In this document: positions 8,144-16,429 of the stretch, in pieces | How positions within the stretch are numbered: the first letter of the stretch is position 1 | Layout: each line of letters begins with the position of its first letter | From: Paenibacillus agilis | GTDB lineage: Bacteria > Bacillota > Bacilli > Paenibacillales > Paenibacillaceae | DNA: 64,000 nt | NCBI RefSeq assembly: GCF_007786455.1 | Contig: NZ_VNJK01000001.1 | Coordinates: 248,001 to 312,000 of the forward strand | Direction: 5' to 3' | The notes under the pieces: model-generated | What the model saw: the letters and a program-made list of their open reading frames with translations, nothing else | What the model was told of the DNA's origin: nothing | The model's database searches: none | Made by a program: the position numbers and the translations under genes

Positions 8144-8624
8144 ATGCCGTCCCGCGGCTAATCTCTTCTTATAACTGTGACGTAGGAATCGCGCTAACGG
8201 TTGCTGTAGAGCCTAATGAGCGTATATGGGTGTATTTTGAATGATAAAGTGCGTCACAGAGCTTATTCTTCAAATAAAGCTAGTTCATAGACCACGAATG
8301 CCAAAATAAGCTCGCCCACAACCGTTACTTTTCTATGCAAGGCAATTCCGCGAAAATAACCTCCATGGCGCCCGTTAGAGGAAGCAGACGCATAAGATCT
8401 CCTTCCCGCGCTGAAGCAGAGCAGCCTGTGATCACATCCGAAAACCATTTGTACATAATCGGTTGATTAACAAGTGTGTATTGAAACATTCACATTCTCT
8501 CTTTCAGCCCCGCATGTATTTCCTTCCTAATCTCTACATTTATATGGCGATGTTGCTCGCTTTCTTGTAATATGGGTAAAATGAACGCATAACCACCAGC
8601 AAGCAGATAGGAGCATCAGAAAAA
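8144..8624. other. 481-base gap between amidase and ywbE
   Basis: No convincing gene. A short GC-rich hairpin follows the amidase stop but lacks a T-run. Most of the gap is copy 1 of the dispersed intergenic repeat (entry at 8190). The last about 100 bases probably hold the promoter of the YwbE-like gene. Confidence 0.6.
8190..8386. repeat. Dispersed intergenic repeat with nested inverted repeats, copy 1
   Basis: Shares about 197 bases of patchy but clear identity with 12373-12569. Both copies begin CGCGCTAACGGTTGC and end CCGTTAGAGGAAGCA. Inside, TAACGGTTG (8195-8203) is matched by its inverse CAACCGTTA (8319-8327), and GAGCTTATT (8259-8267) by AATAAGCTC (8305-8313). The first and last CTAACGG/CCGTTAG (8194-8200, 8372-8378) also form a 7-base terminal inverted repeat. 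No coding capacity seen. Confidence 0.8.
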
Positions 8625-8843
8625 ATGACCGTCAATGGACAAGTGAACGGGCAACAGCGTCAGCATATCCGTGCAGGACTAGACGTCGATATCGTTCTGA
8701 AACAAGATCAGCGTACAGGCAAGACGACGCGCGGAATCGTCAAGGATATATTAACGAACTCTCCGTTCCACCCTCACGGCATTAAAGTGAGATTGCACAG
8801 CGGTCAGGTGGGACGGGTGAAGCATATACATGTTTCTCCTTAA
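8625..8843 (+). CDS. ywbE: YwbE family protein (DUF2196)
   Basis: A 72-residue basic protein with a TAGGAG site 11-16 bases upstream. The sequence QHIRAGLDVDIVLKQDQRTG, then GIVKDILTNS and HPHGIKVRLHSGQVGRV, is the signature of the small YwbE/DUF2196 family, predicted to form a beta-barrel. Function is unknown; the KOW-like barrel and positive charge hint at nucleic-acid contact. It lies 42 bases before a DEAD-box helicase gene in the same direction, which suggests co-transcription and fits an RNA-related role, though that is inference. Confidence 0.9.
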   Translation: MTVNGQVNGQQRQHIRAGLDVDIVLKQDQRTGKTTRGIVKDILTNSPFHPHGIKVRLHSGQVGRVKHIHVSP

Positions 8844-8885
8844 GACAGCGGCCATGCCTAAAAATGAACCGACAACATAAGGGAG

Positions 8886-10523
8886 ATGAACGACCTGAAA
8901 GGTTTCGAAGCTTATAACTTAGACCCAGCAATATTGCAATATTTGAAGCAAAACGGAATTGATACACCTACACCTGTACAACAGCAGGCTATTCCAGCCA
9001 TGATGAAAGGCCAAGATGTCATGGCGGAAGCGGAAACAGGAACAGGTAAGACGTTGGCATTTCTATTGCCGATTGTACAAAAGGCGAAGCCTGATCAAGC
9101 ACGCGTACAAGCACTAATTGTTGCGCCTACACGCGAGCTGGCACTTCAAATTACGGACGAAGCACGCAAATTGGCGGCTACTCGCGGAATTTCCGTATTA
9201 GCGGTTTATGGCGGACAAGACGTAATGAAACAAATTCACAAGCTAAGCGGTCGCTCACCACAATTGATCGTTGCGACTCCTGGGCGTCTAAACGATCATA
9301 TTCGTCGCGGGACGATTGATTTGTCTAAGATCGACACGCTTGTGCTCGACGAAGCCGATCAAATGCTTCATATGGGCTTCTTGCCTGAAGTAGAAGAAAT
9401 TATGGAGCAATTGCCATACAAGCGTCAAACACTCATGTTGTCTGCGACGATGGCAGATTCCGTAAGACGTTTGGGCAATCGCTACTTGAAAGATCCGGTT
9501 AACGTGCGCATTGAATCACGCAAAGTAATGGTCGATCATATTAAGCAAATCATCATTGAGACGACGGATCGTGCCAAGCAGGATGCTTTATTCCAGCAGC
9601 TTGATGAGCAGAACCCGTTCCAAGCAGTTATCTTCTGTCGTACGAAGCGCCGTGCGAATGCTTTGAATGAAGCATTGTTAGAGGCTGGCTACAATTCGGA
9701 CGAGCTTCATGGCGACTTGTCCCAGTTGAAGCGTGAGCAGGTTATGAAACGCTTCCGTGACACGAAGCTTCAATTGCTCGTTGCAACAGATGTTGCGGCA
9801 CGCGGCTTGGATGTGGAAGGCGTCACGCACGTATTCAACTTTGATATTCCGCAAGACGCGGAAAGCTACGTTCACCGTATTGGTCGTACAGGCCGTGCAG
9901 GTGCAAAAGGTGTCGCAATCACTTTCGTTGCTGATAAAGATCGTCCGTACTTGCTTCAGATTCAGAAAGTACCAGGTTTCCGCATCGATAATGCACCAGG
10001 GGCTGGAAAGTCCAAGGGCGGGAAATCGGATCGTTATCAGGAATCTGCTTCCTCTGGCAAACGCATAGCAAGACGCGGCCAAGGCAGAAATGAATTCGGC
10101 GCAGATCGCAGATCTTCTGCTCGTGGCGCAGACGCAGGAAGCAAGCGCAGCGGTCGCGGAGCAGGAACTGCCGGACGTGCGGAGCGCCCTGGTAAAGGAA
10201 CGGAGTCTGCAAGCAGAGAAGAGCGCTTTGGACGTGGCGGAGCTCCAGCGCGTGGTGAGAAGCGCAATAGTGCTCGCGGTGAAGCATCCTTTGGAGAAAA
10301 ACGCAATAGCCGTGGTGGACAAGCGGATAGCGGGTTTGGTAATCGTGGGCGCGGTGGTAAGCCAGCTAATGCGGACAACCGTACATCCGGCAGAAGCAGT
10401 GACTCCAGTAGTCGTCGCGGCGGCGGACGTGCATCTGGCGGTACAGGATCATCTCGTCAAGGCCAAGGTGGTAAGCAGCGTTCTGGCGGAGCTGGTCGTT
10501 CCGGTGGCAGAGGCAAACGTTAA
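8886..10523 (+). CDS. DEAD-box ATP-dependent RNA helicase with RGG-rich tail
   Basis: A 545-residue helicase. All core motifs are visible: Q motif (TPTPVQQQAIP), motif I AETGTGKT, Ia PTRELA, motif II DEAD (VLDEADQML), motif III SAT, motif IV region IFCRTKRRA, motif V VATDVAARGLDV and motif VI HRIGRTGRAG. It unwinds short RNA duplexes using ATP, in roles such as ribosome assembly or cold adaptation (CshA/YfmL type). From residue about 375 to the end the chain is a disordered Arg/Gly/Ser-rich tail, an RNA-binding anchor. The ATG sits directly against GGGAG, so a CTG at 8895 in frame is an alternative start. Confidence 0.95.
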   Translation: MNDLKGFEAYNLDPAILQYLKQNGIDTPTPVQQQAIPAMMKGQDVMAEAETGTGKTLAFLLPIVQKAKPDQARVQALIVAPTRELALQITDEARKLAATRGISVLAVYGGQDVMKQIHKLSGRSPQLIVATPGRLNDHIRRGTIDLSKIDTLVLDEADQMLHMGFLPEVEEIMEQLPYKRQTLMLSATMADSVRRLGNRYLKDPVNVRIESRKVMVDHIKQIIIETTDRAKQDALFQQLDEQNPFQAVIFCRTKRRANALNEALLEAGYNSDELHGDLSQLKREQVMKRFRDTKLQLLVATDVAARGLDVEGVTHVFNFDIPQDAESYVHRIGRTGRAGAKGVAITFVADKDRPYLLQIQKVPGFRIDNAPGAGKSKGGKSDRYQESASSGKRIARRGQGRNEFGADRRSSARGADAGSKRSGRGAGTAGRAERPGKGTESASREERFGRGGAPARGEKRNSARGEASFGEKRNSRGGQADSGFGNRGRGGKPANADNRTSGRSSDSSSRRGGGRASGGTGSSRQGQGGKQRSGGAGRSGGRGKR

Positions 10524-11118
10524 GTTTAGTCTTGAAGTACACAATGAAATTAACCGTTTTAGCAACGCAATATAATAACGCTATATAATATTCGGAAGTA
10601 ACTCTACACGATAAGGGCAATTTCCCATTCTACTTGGGTAGTGTTAAGAGCTTCGAATGATTTAGCTTCCATATTACAGCGCTATCGTTATGGGGAATGA
10701 GCCCGTGGACGATGGCGCTTTTTTTTTGCGCAGAAGCGAGCTGGAAATCTGTCGGCGCTAAAGAGAACATACAGTAATGTAAACATCATTGCGTGTTCGC
10801 TTATGAACTCCTCTTCGACCGAGCATACTATAGAATCGATGCATCTTTTTAAGGTTAAGGAGCTAGGTACATCTCCACATAAGTTGTATCGCAGCAACTT
10901 TTTCACGTTCAACCAACTTTACAGAACAGATGCAACACCTTTTTATAAGGGAAACAGAACGGTTACAGGTCAACACTGTTTCTCTAGACCCACAGCAATT
11001 GTATTTGCTACCATGAAATACGAAAGAGCAATACTAGCATGGTTAACGGATGAAGTACCAACTTATTATCATACTGATATCATTTGCTCTAATGATGATT
11101 AGCTGGGAGGAAGTTGCA
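10524..11118. other. 595-base gap between helicase and cation-efflux gene
   Basis: Contains a strong terminator at 10678-10727 and otherwise no supported gene. An open frame at 10803-11102 has no family resemblance or usual composition and runs into the next gene, so it is not called. Confidence 0.6.
10678..10727 (+). terminator. Rho-independent terminator downstream of helicase
   Basis: Eleven-base stem (10678-10688 with 10709-10719, one G-U pair) followed by nine T. It lies 155 bases past the helicase stop, leaving a long 3' untranslated region. Confidence 0.9.
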
Positions 11119-12000
11119 TTGAAAGAATATGCAGATATGAAAAAAGGTGAACGAGGGGCATGGGTTAGCATCATCGTCTATATTGTGCTGTCCATGACGA
11201 AGCTTGGCTTTGGCTTCGCCTATCATTCTGCTGCACTGCAGGCAGACGGCTGGAACAACTTGACGGATATCGTTGCGTCTGTAGCTGTGCTTATAGGGCT
11301 GCGAATTTCGCAGAAGCCGCCCGATCGCGATCACCCGTACGGACATTTTCGTGCAGAGACAATATCAGCATTAGTTGCTTCATTTATTATGGCAACCGTA
11401 GGGATACAAGTTATTGTATCGACCGTTCAATCACTCTGGTCTTCAGATACGCATGTTCCAGATGTTTTGACAGGTTGGGTTGCTCTATTTTGTGCGGCCG
11501 TTATGCTGGTGGTTTACCTTTATAACAGCAGGCTTGCCAAACGCATTCAAAATAAAGCTCTAATGGCAGCTGCTCATGACAACCGCTCCGATGCGTTTGT
11601 AAGTATCGGTGCAGCAATTGGTATTTTCGGAGCTCAATGGGGGTTCCCGTGGTTAGATCCGCTGGCAGCTTTGACCGTCGGCTTAGTAATTCTGAAGACA
11701 GCATGGGATATTTTTTATGATGCGAGCCATGCGTTGACGGATGGCTTCGATGAAAAGAAATTGGAGACACTGCGCAAGACAATCGCGTGCACGAATGGTG
11801 TTCGCGCGATTCGGGATGTAAAGGCACGCCTCCATGGCAATCGTGTACTCGTCGATGTCATTGTACTCGTTGATCCGAAGTTAACGTTAATTGAGAGCCA
11901 TCGCATCTGCGATGAAGTAGAGCACCGAATGATGCATTCTCATAATATTACGGAAGTACAAGTGCATGTGGAACCCCTATTAAAAGGAGAGTCTTCATAG
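11119..12000 (+). CDS. Cation diffusion facilitator (CDF) family metal efflux transporter
   Basis: The best start is TTG at 11119, seven bases after GGGAGGAAG, giving 293 residues that begin like other CDF proteins (KEYADMKKGERGAWVS). Upstream in-frame ATGs lack a ribosome site. Six membrane segments fill residues 15-205. Metal-site candidates are the Asp/Asn residues in ALQADGWNNLTDI (helix 2) and His/Asp in AAHDNRSDAF (helix 5). A cytoplasmic ferredoxin-like domain with dispersed His closes the protein. CDF proteins export divalent cations (Zn, Mn, Fe, Co) in exchange for protons; the metal cannot be named from this sequence. Confidence 0.92.
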   Translation: MKEYADMKKGERGAWVSIIVYIVLSMTKLGFGFAYHSAALQADGWNNLTDIVASVAVLIGLRISQKPPDRDHPYGHFRAETISALVASFIMATVGIQVIVSTVQSLWSSDTHVPDVLTGWVALFCAAVMLVVYLYNSRLAKRIQNKALMAAAHDNRSDAFVSIGAAIGIFGAQWGFPWLDPLAALTVGLVILKTAWDIFYDASHALTDGFDEKKLETLRKTIACTNGVRAIRDVKARLHGNRVLVDVIVLVDPKLTLIESHRICDEVEHRMMHSHNITEVQVHVEPLLKGESS

Positions 12001-12119
12001 TAGGGATTGTTATTGTTAGTAAGGACTACGTGTATTTACGTGCTGAATGAATATGAGAGGTAAGCTACGCTTTTAATTTTTATCAATATCTCATGTGAAA
12101 ATAAACATCTTTGCGGTCG

Positions 12120-12218
12120 AGTCCAAAATGATGCGGAGATTGCCTAGGCGGCATTGGTTGCACCGGTATTTGTTGCCTAAATGTACGCTACGCTTGATTT
12201 TGGACTTTTCTTTTATTT
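12120..12218 (+). terminator. Long structured hairpin with U-tail (terminator or small RNA)
   Basis: Ten-base outer stem AGTCCAAAAT (12120-12129) with ATTTTGGACT (12197-12206). Inside, AGGCGGCA (12146-12153) pairs with TGTTGCCT (12171-12178) through two G-U pairs, capped by GGT/ACC (12156-12164). A T-rich tract follows to 12218. The G-U pairs work only on the + strand. It may simply end the CDF transcript or be an independent structured RNA. Confidence 0.6.
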
Positions 12219-12297
12219 TTTCACCCTCCATATAGATTAGTTAGCATATCCAATTGCTTGCACGATAACTGTTCTGTTCTGCTCAGCAACGTACATA

Positions 12298-12332
12298 GAA
12301 AAAGGCAAAGTTATCGTGAAGACAACTTTGCC
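12298..12332 (-). terminator. Rho-independent terminator for the SET transporter gene
   Basis: Read on the − strand: GGCAAAGTT, eleven-base loop, AACTTTGCC, then five T. It is about 390 bases beyond the transporter stop, so the transcript reads through the intergenic repeat copy. Confidence 0.85.
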
Positions 12333-12372
12333 TACTCATTTCGTTTACATCATGAGATTGATTAACCATTAC

Positions 12373-12569
12373 CGCGCTAACGGTTGCCACATCGGCTATT
12401 CAGCTTATATTTGCTTATTTTGAAATGTAAAGGGTGTCAGTGAGCTTATTAGCCAGATGGAGCGAATCCAAACGCCACCATAGCTAAAATAAGCTCTCCC
12501 ACAACCGTTAAAATTTTAATATGGACGATTTCGTGAAAATAGCGTCAATAGTGACCGTTAGAGGAAGCA
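12373..12569. repeat. Dispersed intergenic repeat with nested inverted repeats, copy 2
   Basis: Partner of 8190-8386 in the same orientation. Ends CGCGCTAACGGTTGC and CCGTTAGAGGAAGCA are identical. Conserved inner pairs are TAACGGTTG (12378-12386) with CAACCGTTA (12502-12510), and GAGCTTATT (12442-12450) with AATAAGCTC (12488-12496). The spacers differ more than the stems, suggesting the paired segments matter. Confidence 0.8.
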
Positions 12570-12722
12570 CCATACTTTGAACGGTTGGAAATCCGTTCGC
12601 TCAACATACCATATCCCACCTTCCATATTTCCAATCCCACGTTCTAAGTGAACGTGAACGTACTGAATGAACGTTTTAGATGATCTTGAAGATAGTCCTT
12701 CTAATTCCTTCTTACATGCCTC

Positions 12723-13982
12723 TTATACGGCCTCAGCTTCGCTCCCCTGGATGTTATCAAACTTCGCTCGCTTCATTTTTATTAATACAAGCAGCAGTAC
12801 AAATGACATAATAGCAAACAACGCACAAGTCACATATACACTTCGATATCCGAATCCATCCGCTATAAAGCCAAATAGAACAAAACCAAGCATATTTCCG
12901 ACCTTATTAGAGTTGGAGTACAAATTGGTCGCTGTACCAGGCATATGCGGCAAAAAGTCTTGAAAATACGTAATGGCTACTCCACTCGTAATAGAAATGT
13001 AGGCAGCGCTCAATATTTGTACGATAAAAATATGCCAAGTTTCTGCTGCAAATGAGAGAAGGATAAAGTAAATGCAGGCGATAAATACGCCTAGCCGAAT
13101 TAATTTATCACTTATTATTTTGGTAGCTAAATAGCCAAAGCCAAGCATAAATGGAATTTCAAATACAGGCGGAATGCTAAAAATGATGCCGATATCTTTT
13201 TCTGTACCGCCTAGTTCTTTGGTGACGAATTGAGCCATATTCATCGTGCTAAGCGTATTTGCCACAGAAATGAAAGTGAATGCAATCAGGTTAAGAAAAA
13301 TAAACGGTTGAAATACGATCTTAGTGAGCGGAATATTGGCTTGAGATGTTGTGGCCGTTTGGTTTTCTTGCTTGCTCTTTAAAAATAAGAGTGAAATGAT
13401 TGCAACGATAACGTTACAAGTTGCCGCTACCACAAACAATCCTGTAAATCCTAAATAGAGCAGAACAAACGCTGCAATGGCAGGTCCCAGCGTCCAAGAT
13501 AGAGCAAAAATCGTACGTAGTATGTTCATATAGAGTGGAATTTGAGTAGAAGGCACGGTTGATCTTCCTAAAATTTCACGTCCAATGGCAAACACCTGTG
13601 AAAATGTCGAAGAAGCGATGCCAAGGAACAGTGAAGAGACAAAGAGCAGCACATAAAAGTTTCTTGAAAAGGCGAATCCCAAATAACCGACTGCTCCAGC
13701 AATTGCACACATGGCTAATATGAAGCCGCGATTGGGTAGGCGATCAGATAGCTTGGCGATATAGGTACTAAACACAATACCGCAAATCGATGAGACGAGC
13801 ATAAATATACCAAAGGTCTTATTGCTCATACCCACTTCATCAATAGCAAATAGTGAGTTATACGGCAATACAAAAGCAAAAGAAATTCCGAGAAACACAT
13901 TGATGACCATAGTAATAGGAAACTGCTGAATGGCAAAGGTCGTTTTCGTATGCTGCTTAATAGCGTGCAAAAATGAATTCAT
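12723..13982 (-). CDS. SET family sugar efflux MFS transporter
   Basis: A 419-residue, twelve-helix membrane protein; AGGGG lies six bases before the ATG. It matches the sugar efflux transporter (SetA-like) subfamily: PYNSLFAIDEVGMS near the first loop, AKLSDRLPNRG after helix 2 and the late YFQDFLPHMPGTATNLYSNS segment, close to the SetA motif around FQDLMPG. SET proteins export lactose, glucose analogues or sugar-like toxins by proton antiport. The middle loop after helix 6 is Lys/Gln-rich. It is transcribed toward the CDF gene; substrate unknown. Confidence 0.85.
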   Translation of the reverse strand: MNSFLHAIKQHTKTTFAIQQFPITMVINVFLGISFAFVLPYNSLFAIDEVGMSNKTFGIFMLVSSICGIVFSTYIAKLSDRLPNRGFILAMCAIAGAVGYLGFAFSRNFYVLLFVSSLFLGIASSTFSQVFAIGREILGRSTVPSTQIPLYMNILRTIFALSWTLGPAIAAFVLLYLGFTGLFVVAATCNVIVAIISLLFLKSKQENQTATTSQANIPLTKIVFQPFIFLNLIAFTFISVANTLSTMNMAQFVTKELGGTEKDIGIIFSIPPVFEIPFMLGFGYLATKIISDKLIRLGVFIACIYFILLSFAAETWHIFIVQILSAAYISITSGVAITYFQDFLPHMPGTATNLYSNSNKVGNMLGFVLFGFIADGFGYRSVYVTCALFAIMSFVLLLVLIKMKRAKFDNIQGSEAEAV

Positions 13983-14384
13983 TTTACCCCTATCCTCTCT
14001 TATTTTTCTCTACATAATCCAACTTACTCCATAGCCCGTCCGTATCGTCATGCTGCCTTGTAGGTGAAGTTTACCACATTAGATAACAATAACAAGAGTA
14101 GTTTTTTAACTGGATCATAAACAACGCGGTATGGATGATTGCCACATATGTCGGAATAACCCAATGTGACAATTGTGATAACCAGCTCATCAAAATGGGG
14201 GTGCATATATATTTTGAGGTGAGAATCGGAATGAAGAGTTTCAGGTATGGTGATGTTACATGATTCTGGACATCGTACATGATGGATTCTGGATATTGTC
14301 CATGTTAAGACAAAAGCCACTCCTCTATAATCTAAATGAGAATAATTATCAATCCGTGCGGATTGAAAAATAGAGAGGTAGGCA
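13983..14384. other. 402-base divergent promoter region
   Basis: Separates the − strand SET gene from the + strand siderophore operon. It contains the Fur box and −10 element of the operon (next entry). An open frame at 14048-14320 on − has no ribosome site of note and is not called. Confidence 0.6.
14305..14351 (+). promoter_or_regulatory. Promoter with Fur box for siderophore-uptake operon
   Basis: TATAAT at 14326-14331 with a weak TTAAGA at 14305-14310. TGAGAATAATTATCA at 14337-14351 matches the 7-1-7 Fur consensus (TGATAAT-N-ATTATCA) at 14 of 15 positions. Fur with iron bound should block transcription here. Confidence 0.85.
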
Positions 14385-15398
14385 ATGAAAACAATGAAAC
14401 AGCGTTTTTGGCAATTTGCACTTATTTCCGTTATGGTCTTCCTACTAGCTGCGTGCGGCAGCGCGAAGCAAGAAGGAGCGACAGATAATAAGACAGCACC
14501 AACTTCCCAACAAGAGACGGGTCAGTCTCAGCCAGCAGCGACAGAAACAGCCAAAGGAACGAGAGAGATTACATATTTGGGCAAGACCTATACCGTACCT
14601 GAAAAAGCTGAGAACATTGTTGTTGCGGGCAGCATAGAGTCGATGGAGGATGCATTAGTACTAGGGACTAATCTTACTGGAGCAAGTTCAGTTGGCGGCA
14701 GCTTCCCGCAAATGTTCGCAGAAATTACGAAAACGGCGACTGATATCGGTCAAAAGCAGCAGCCAAACTTTGAAACGATGCTGAAGCTTAAGCCTGACGT
14801 TATACTGGGCTCAACAAAATTCCCAGCGGATAAGACAGAAAAAATGGAGAAGATTGCACCGACTATTCCCGTTTCCCACAAAGCAGTGGACTGGGAAGCG
14901 AACTTGTTATTGTTAGCAGAACTAACGGGCCAGCAAGATAAGGCCAATGAATTGCTCCAGCAATATAAGAAAGATCTTGAAGCTGCGAAGCCGAAAATTG
15001 GGGCAGAGTATAAGGATAAAAAGGTCATTGCGCTTCGGTTGCGTGGACTCGAACTTTGTTTATACGCAGAATCGGTATTCTTTAATCCTACCTTGTATGA
15101 TGAACTTGGTTTAACAGTACCGGCTGAGATAAAAGCGACGAAGAAACAAGAAATTATTTCGATCGAGAAGTTTAGTGAGATTAACCCTGACGTTATCTTC
15201 TTACAATTTGCGGAGTCAGAGAATAAGAAGAATGTAAAAATTTTAGAAGAGCTGCAAAACAATCCGATTTGGAAAAACCTAGATGCTGTTAAGAACAATA
15301 AAGTATTTATCAATGTTGTCGATCCAGATGCACAGGGCGGAACGTTCTGGAGCAAACAGCAGTTCCTCAAAGCTGCTGTTGAGAAACTCGGATCGTAA
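14385..15398 (+). CDS. Iron-siderophore ABC transporter substrate-binding lipoprotein
   Basis: A 337-residue secreted lipoprotein. The signal peptide ends in a lipobox LLAAC with Cys24, followed by a Gln/Thr/Ala-rich tether. The periplasmic-binding fold (FecB/FhuD type) runs from about residue 62: REITYLGKTYTVPEKAENIV, the KPDVILGS motif near 140 and a late NPDVIFLQF motif. It captures ferric siderophore outside the membrane and passes it to the two permeases downstream. A Fur box precedes it and the permease genes follow directly. No specific siderophore can be assigned. Confidence 0.93.
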   Translation: MKTMKQRFWQFALISVMVFLLAACGSAKQEGATDNKTAPTSQQETGQSQPAATETAKGTREITYLGKTYTVPEKAENIVVAGSIESMEDALVLGTNLTGASSVGGSFPQMFAEITKTATDIGQKQQPNFETMLKLKPDVILGSTKFPADKTEKMEKIAPTIPVSHKAVDWEANLLLLAELTGQQDKANELLQQYKKDLEAAKPKIGAEYKDKKVIALRLRGLELCLYAESVFFNPTLYDELGLTVPAEIKATKKQEIISIEKFSEINPDVIFLQFAESENKKNVKILEELQNNPIWKNLDAVKNNKVFINVVDPDAQGGTFWSKQQFLKAAVEKLGS

Positions 15399-15415
15399 TG
15401 ATTTCAGGTGAGCAG

Positions 15416-16429
15416 ATGAAGAGGCAAATATCACATCGTATACCTATACTCATCCTTGCGTTGTCGCCTTTTGTAATGGTAGCACTAGCTGTTTGCTCTG
15501 TTTTTTACGGGTCTAAGTCGATTAGCTTAAGCACGATATGGGATGCGTTCGTTCGGTTCGATCCGAACCATATCGACCATCAGATTGTGATACACTCCCG
15601 TCTGCCACGAGCAATAGGAGCGCTCCTTGTAGGGGCGTTCCTTGCTATATCTGGCGCATTAATGCAGGGGGTAACGCGCAACTATTTAGCTTCACCTTCT
15701 ATTTTAGGCGTGTCGGATGGTTCCGCCTTTACCATCACACTTTGTATGATCTTCATGCCTAATGCATCGTCTATGGAAATGATTTTGATGTCACTTGTCG
15801 GATCAGCTTTGGGCGTAGCGTTTGTGTATGGCATAGCGTCCGTCATACCTGGGGGACTATCTCCAGTAAAGCTGGCCATCTTCGGTACAATTGTAGGAAC
15901 TTTTTTAAGCAGTGTCTCAATGGCTTTGTCCACGTATTTTCAAATTTCACAAGATATTAGCTTCTGGTACAATGCGAGGCTTCACCAAGTGAATCCAGAG
16001 CATGTAAAGTTAGCGATTCCATTTGCAATTGTGGGGATTTTGTTAGCAATGCTTGTTGCCAGCAAGATTAGCGTCATGGCGCTCGGTGAGGAAGTAGCTC
16101 GTGGATTAGGGCAGCGGACGAAAGTAGTCAGAGGTATTGCGACCATATCGGTCATTATTTTGACAGGGATATCGGTTGCGCTAGTAGGTAAGATTGGCTT
16201 TGTCGGCTTAATGATTCCTCATATTACGCGTTTCTTAGTCGGTATGGATTATCGTTGGGTTGTACCTTGTGCAGGTGTCATTGGAGCTATGTTTCTTTCC
16301 TTTAGCGATATTATAAGCCGCTTCTTGAACATGCCGTTCGAGACACCGATAGGTGTAGTTACTGCGCTGTTTGGTGTTCCGTTCTTCCTCTACTTGATTC
16401 GTACTAGAGGAGGGGGCAAGCATGCATAA
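15416..16429 (+). CDS. FecCD-family siderophore ABC transporter permease (first)
   Basis: ATG at 15416 follows AGGTGAG well; an ATG at 15398 overlapping the previous stop lacks a ribosome site. About 337 residues and ten predicted helices. Family motifs include RLPRAIGALLVGAFLAISGAL, GVSDGSAF, the coupling segment ALGEEVARGLGQR that contacts the ATPase, and GFVGLMIPHITRFLVG. It should pair with the next gene product as a heterodimer. The end overlaps the next gene by eight bases. Confidence 0.93.
   Translation: MKRQISHRIPILILALSPFVMVALAVCSVFYGSKSISLSTIWDAFVRFDPNHIDHQIVIHSRLPRAIGALLVGAFLAISGALMQGVTRNYLASPSILGVSDGSAFTITLCMIFMPNASSMEMILMSLVGSALGVAFVYGIASVIPGGLSPVKLAIFGTIVGTFLSSVSMALSTYFQISQDISFWYNARLHQVNPEHVKLAIPFAIVGILLAMLVASKISVMALGEEVARGLGQRTKVVRGIATISVIILTGISVALVGKIGFVGLMIPHITRFLVGMDYRWVVPCAGVIGAMFLSFSDIISRFLNMPFETPIGVVTALFGVPFFLYLIRTRGGGKHA

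Larger units (their letters stand above)
12001..12722. other. 722-base gap between convergent CDF and SET transporter genes
   Basis: Holds a structured hairpin with U-tail (12120-12218), a − strand terminator (12298-12332) and copy 2 of the intergenic repeat (12373-12569). No gene supported; an open frame at 12667-12963 on + overlaps the SET gene and is a shadow. Confidence 0.7.

Noticed and set aside
9678-10378. Long antisense open frames opposite the helicase tail
   Set aside because: Explained by the biased Arg/Gly codons of the helicase C-terminus; no ribosome site or family pattern.
10803-11102. 99-codon + strand open frame before the CDF gene
   Set aside because: No ribosome site of note, unusual composition and overlap with the true CDF upstream region; no family resemblance.
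12001-12120. Metal riboswitch upstream or downstream of the CDF gene (yybP-ykoY or NiCo type)
   Set aside because: No match to the conserved cores I know; the structured element lies downstream of the gene, not in its leader.
14048-14320. 90-codon − strand open frame in the SET/siderophore gap
   Set aside because: Covers a regulatory gap, lacks a ribosome site and reads as Cys/His-rich random sequence.
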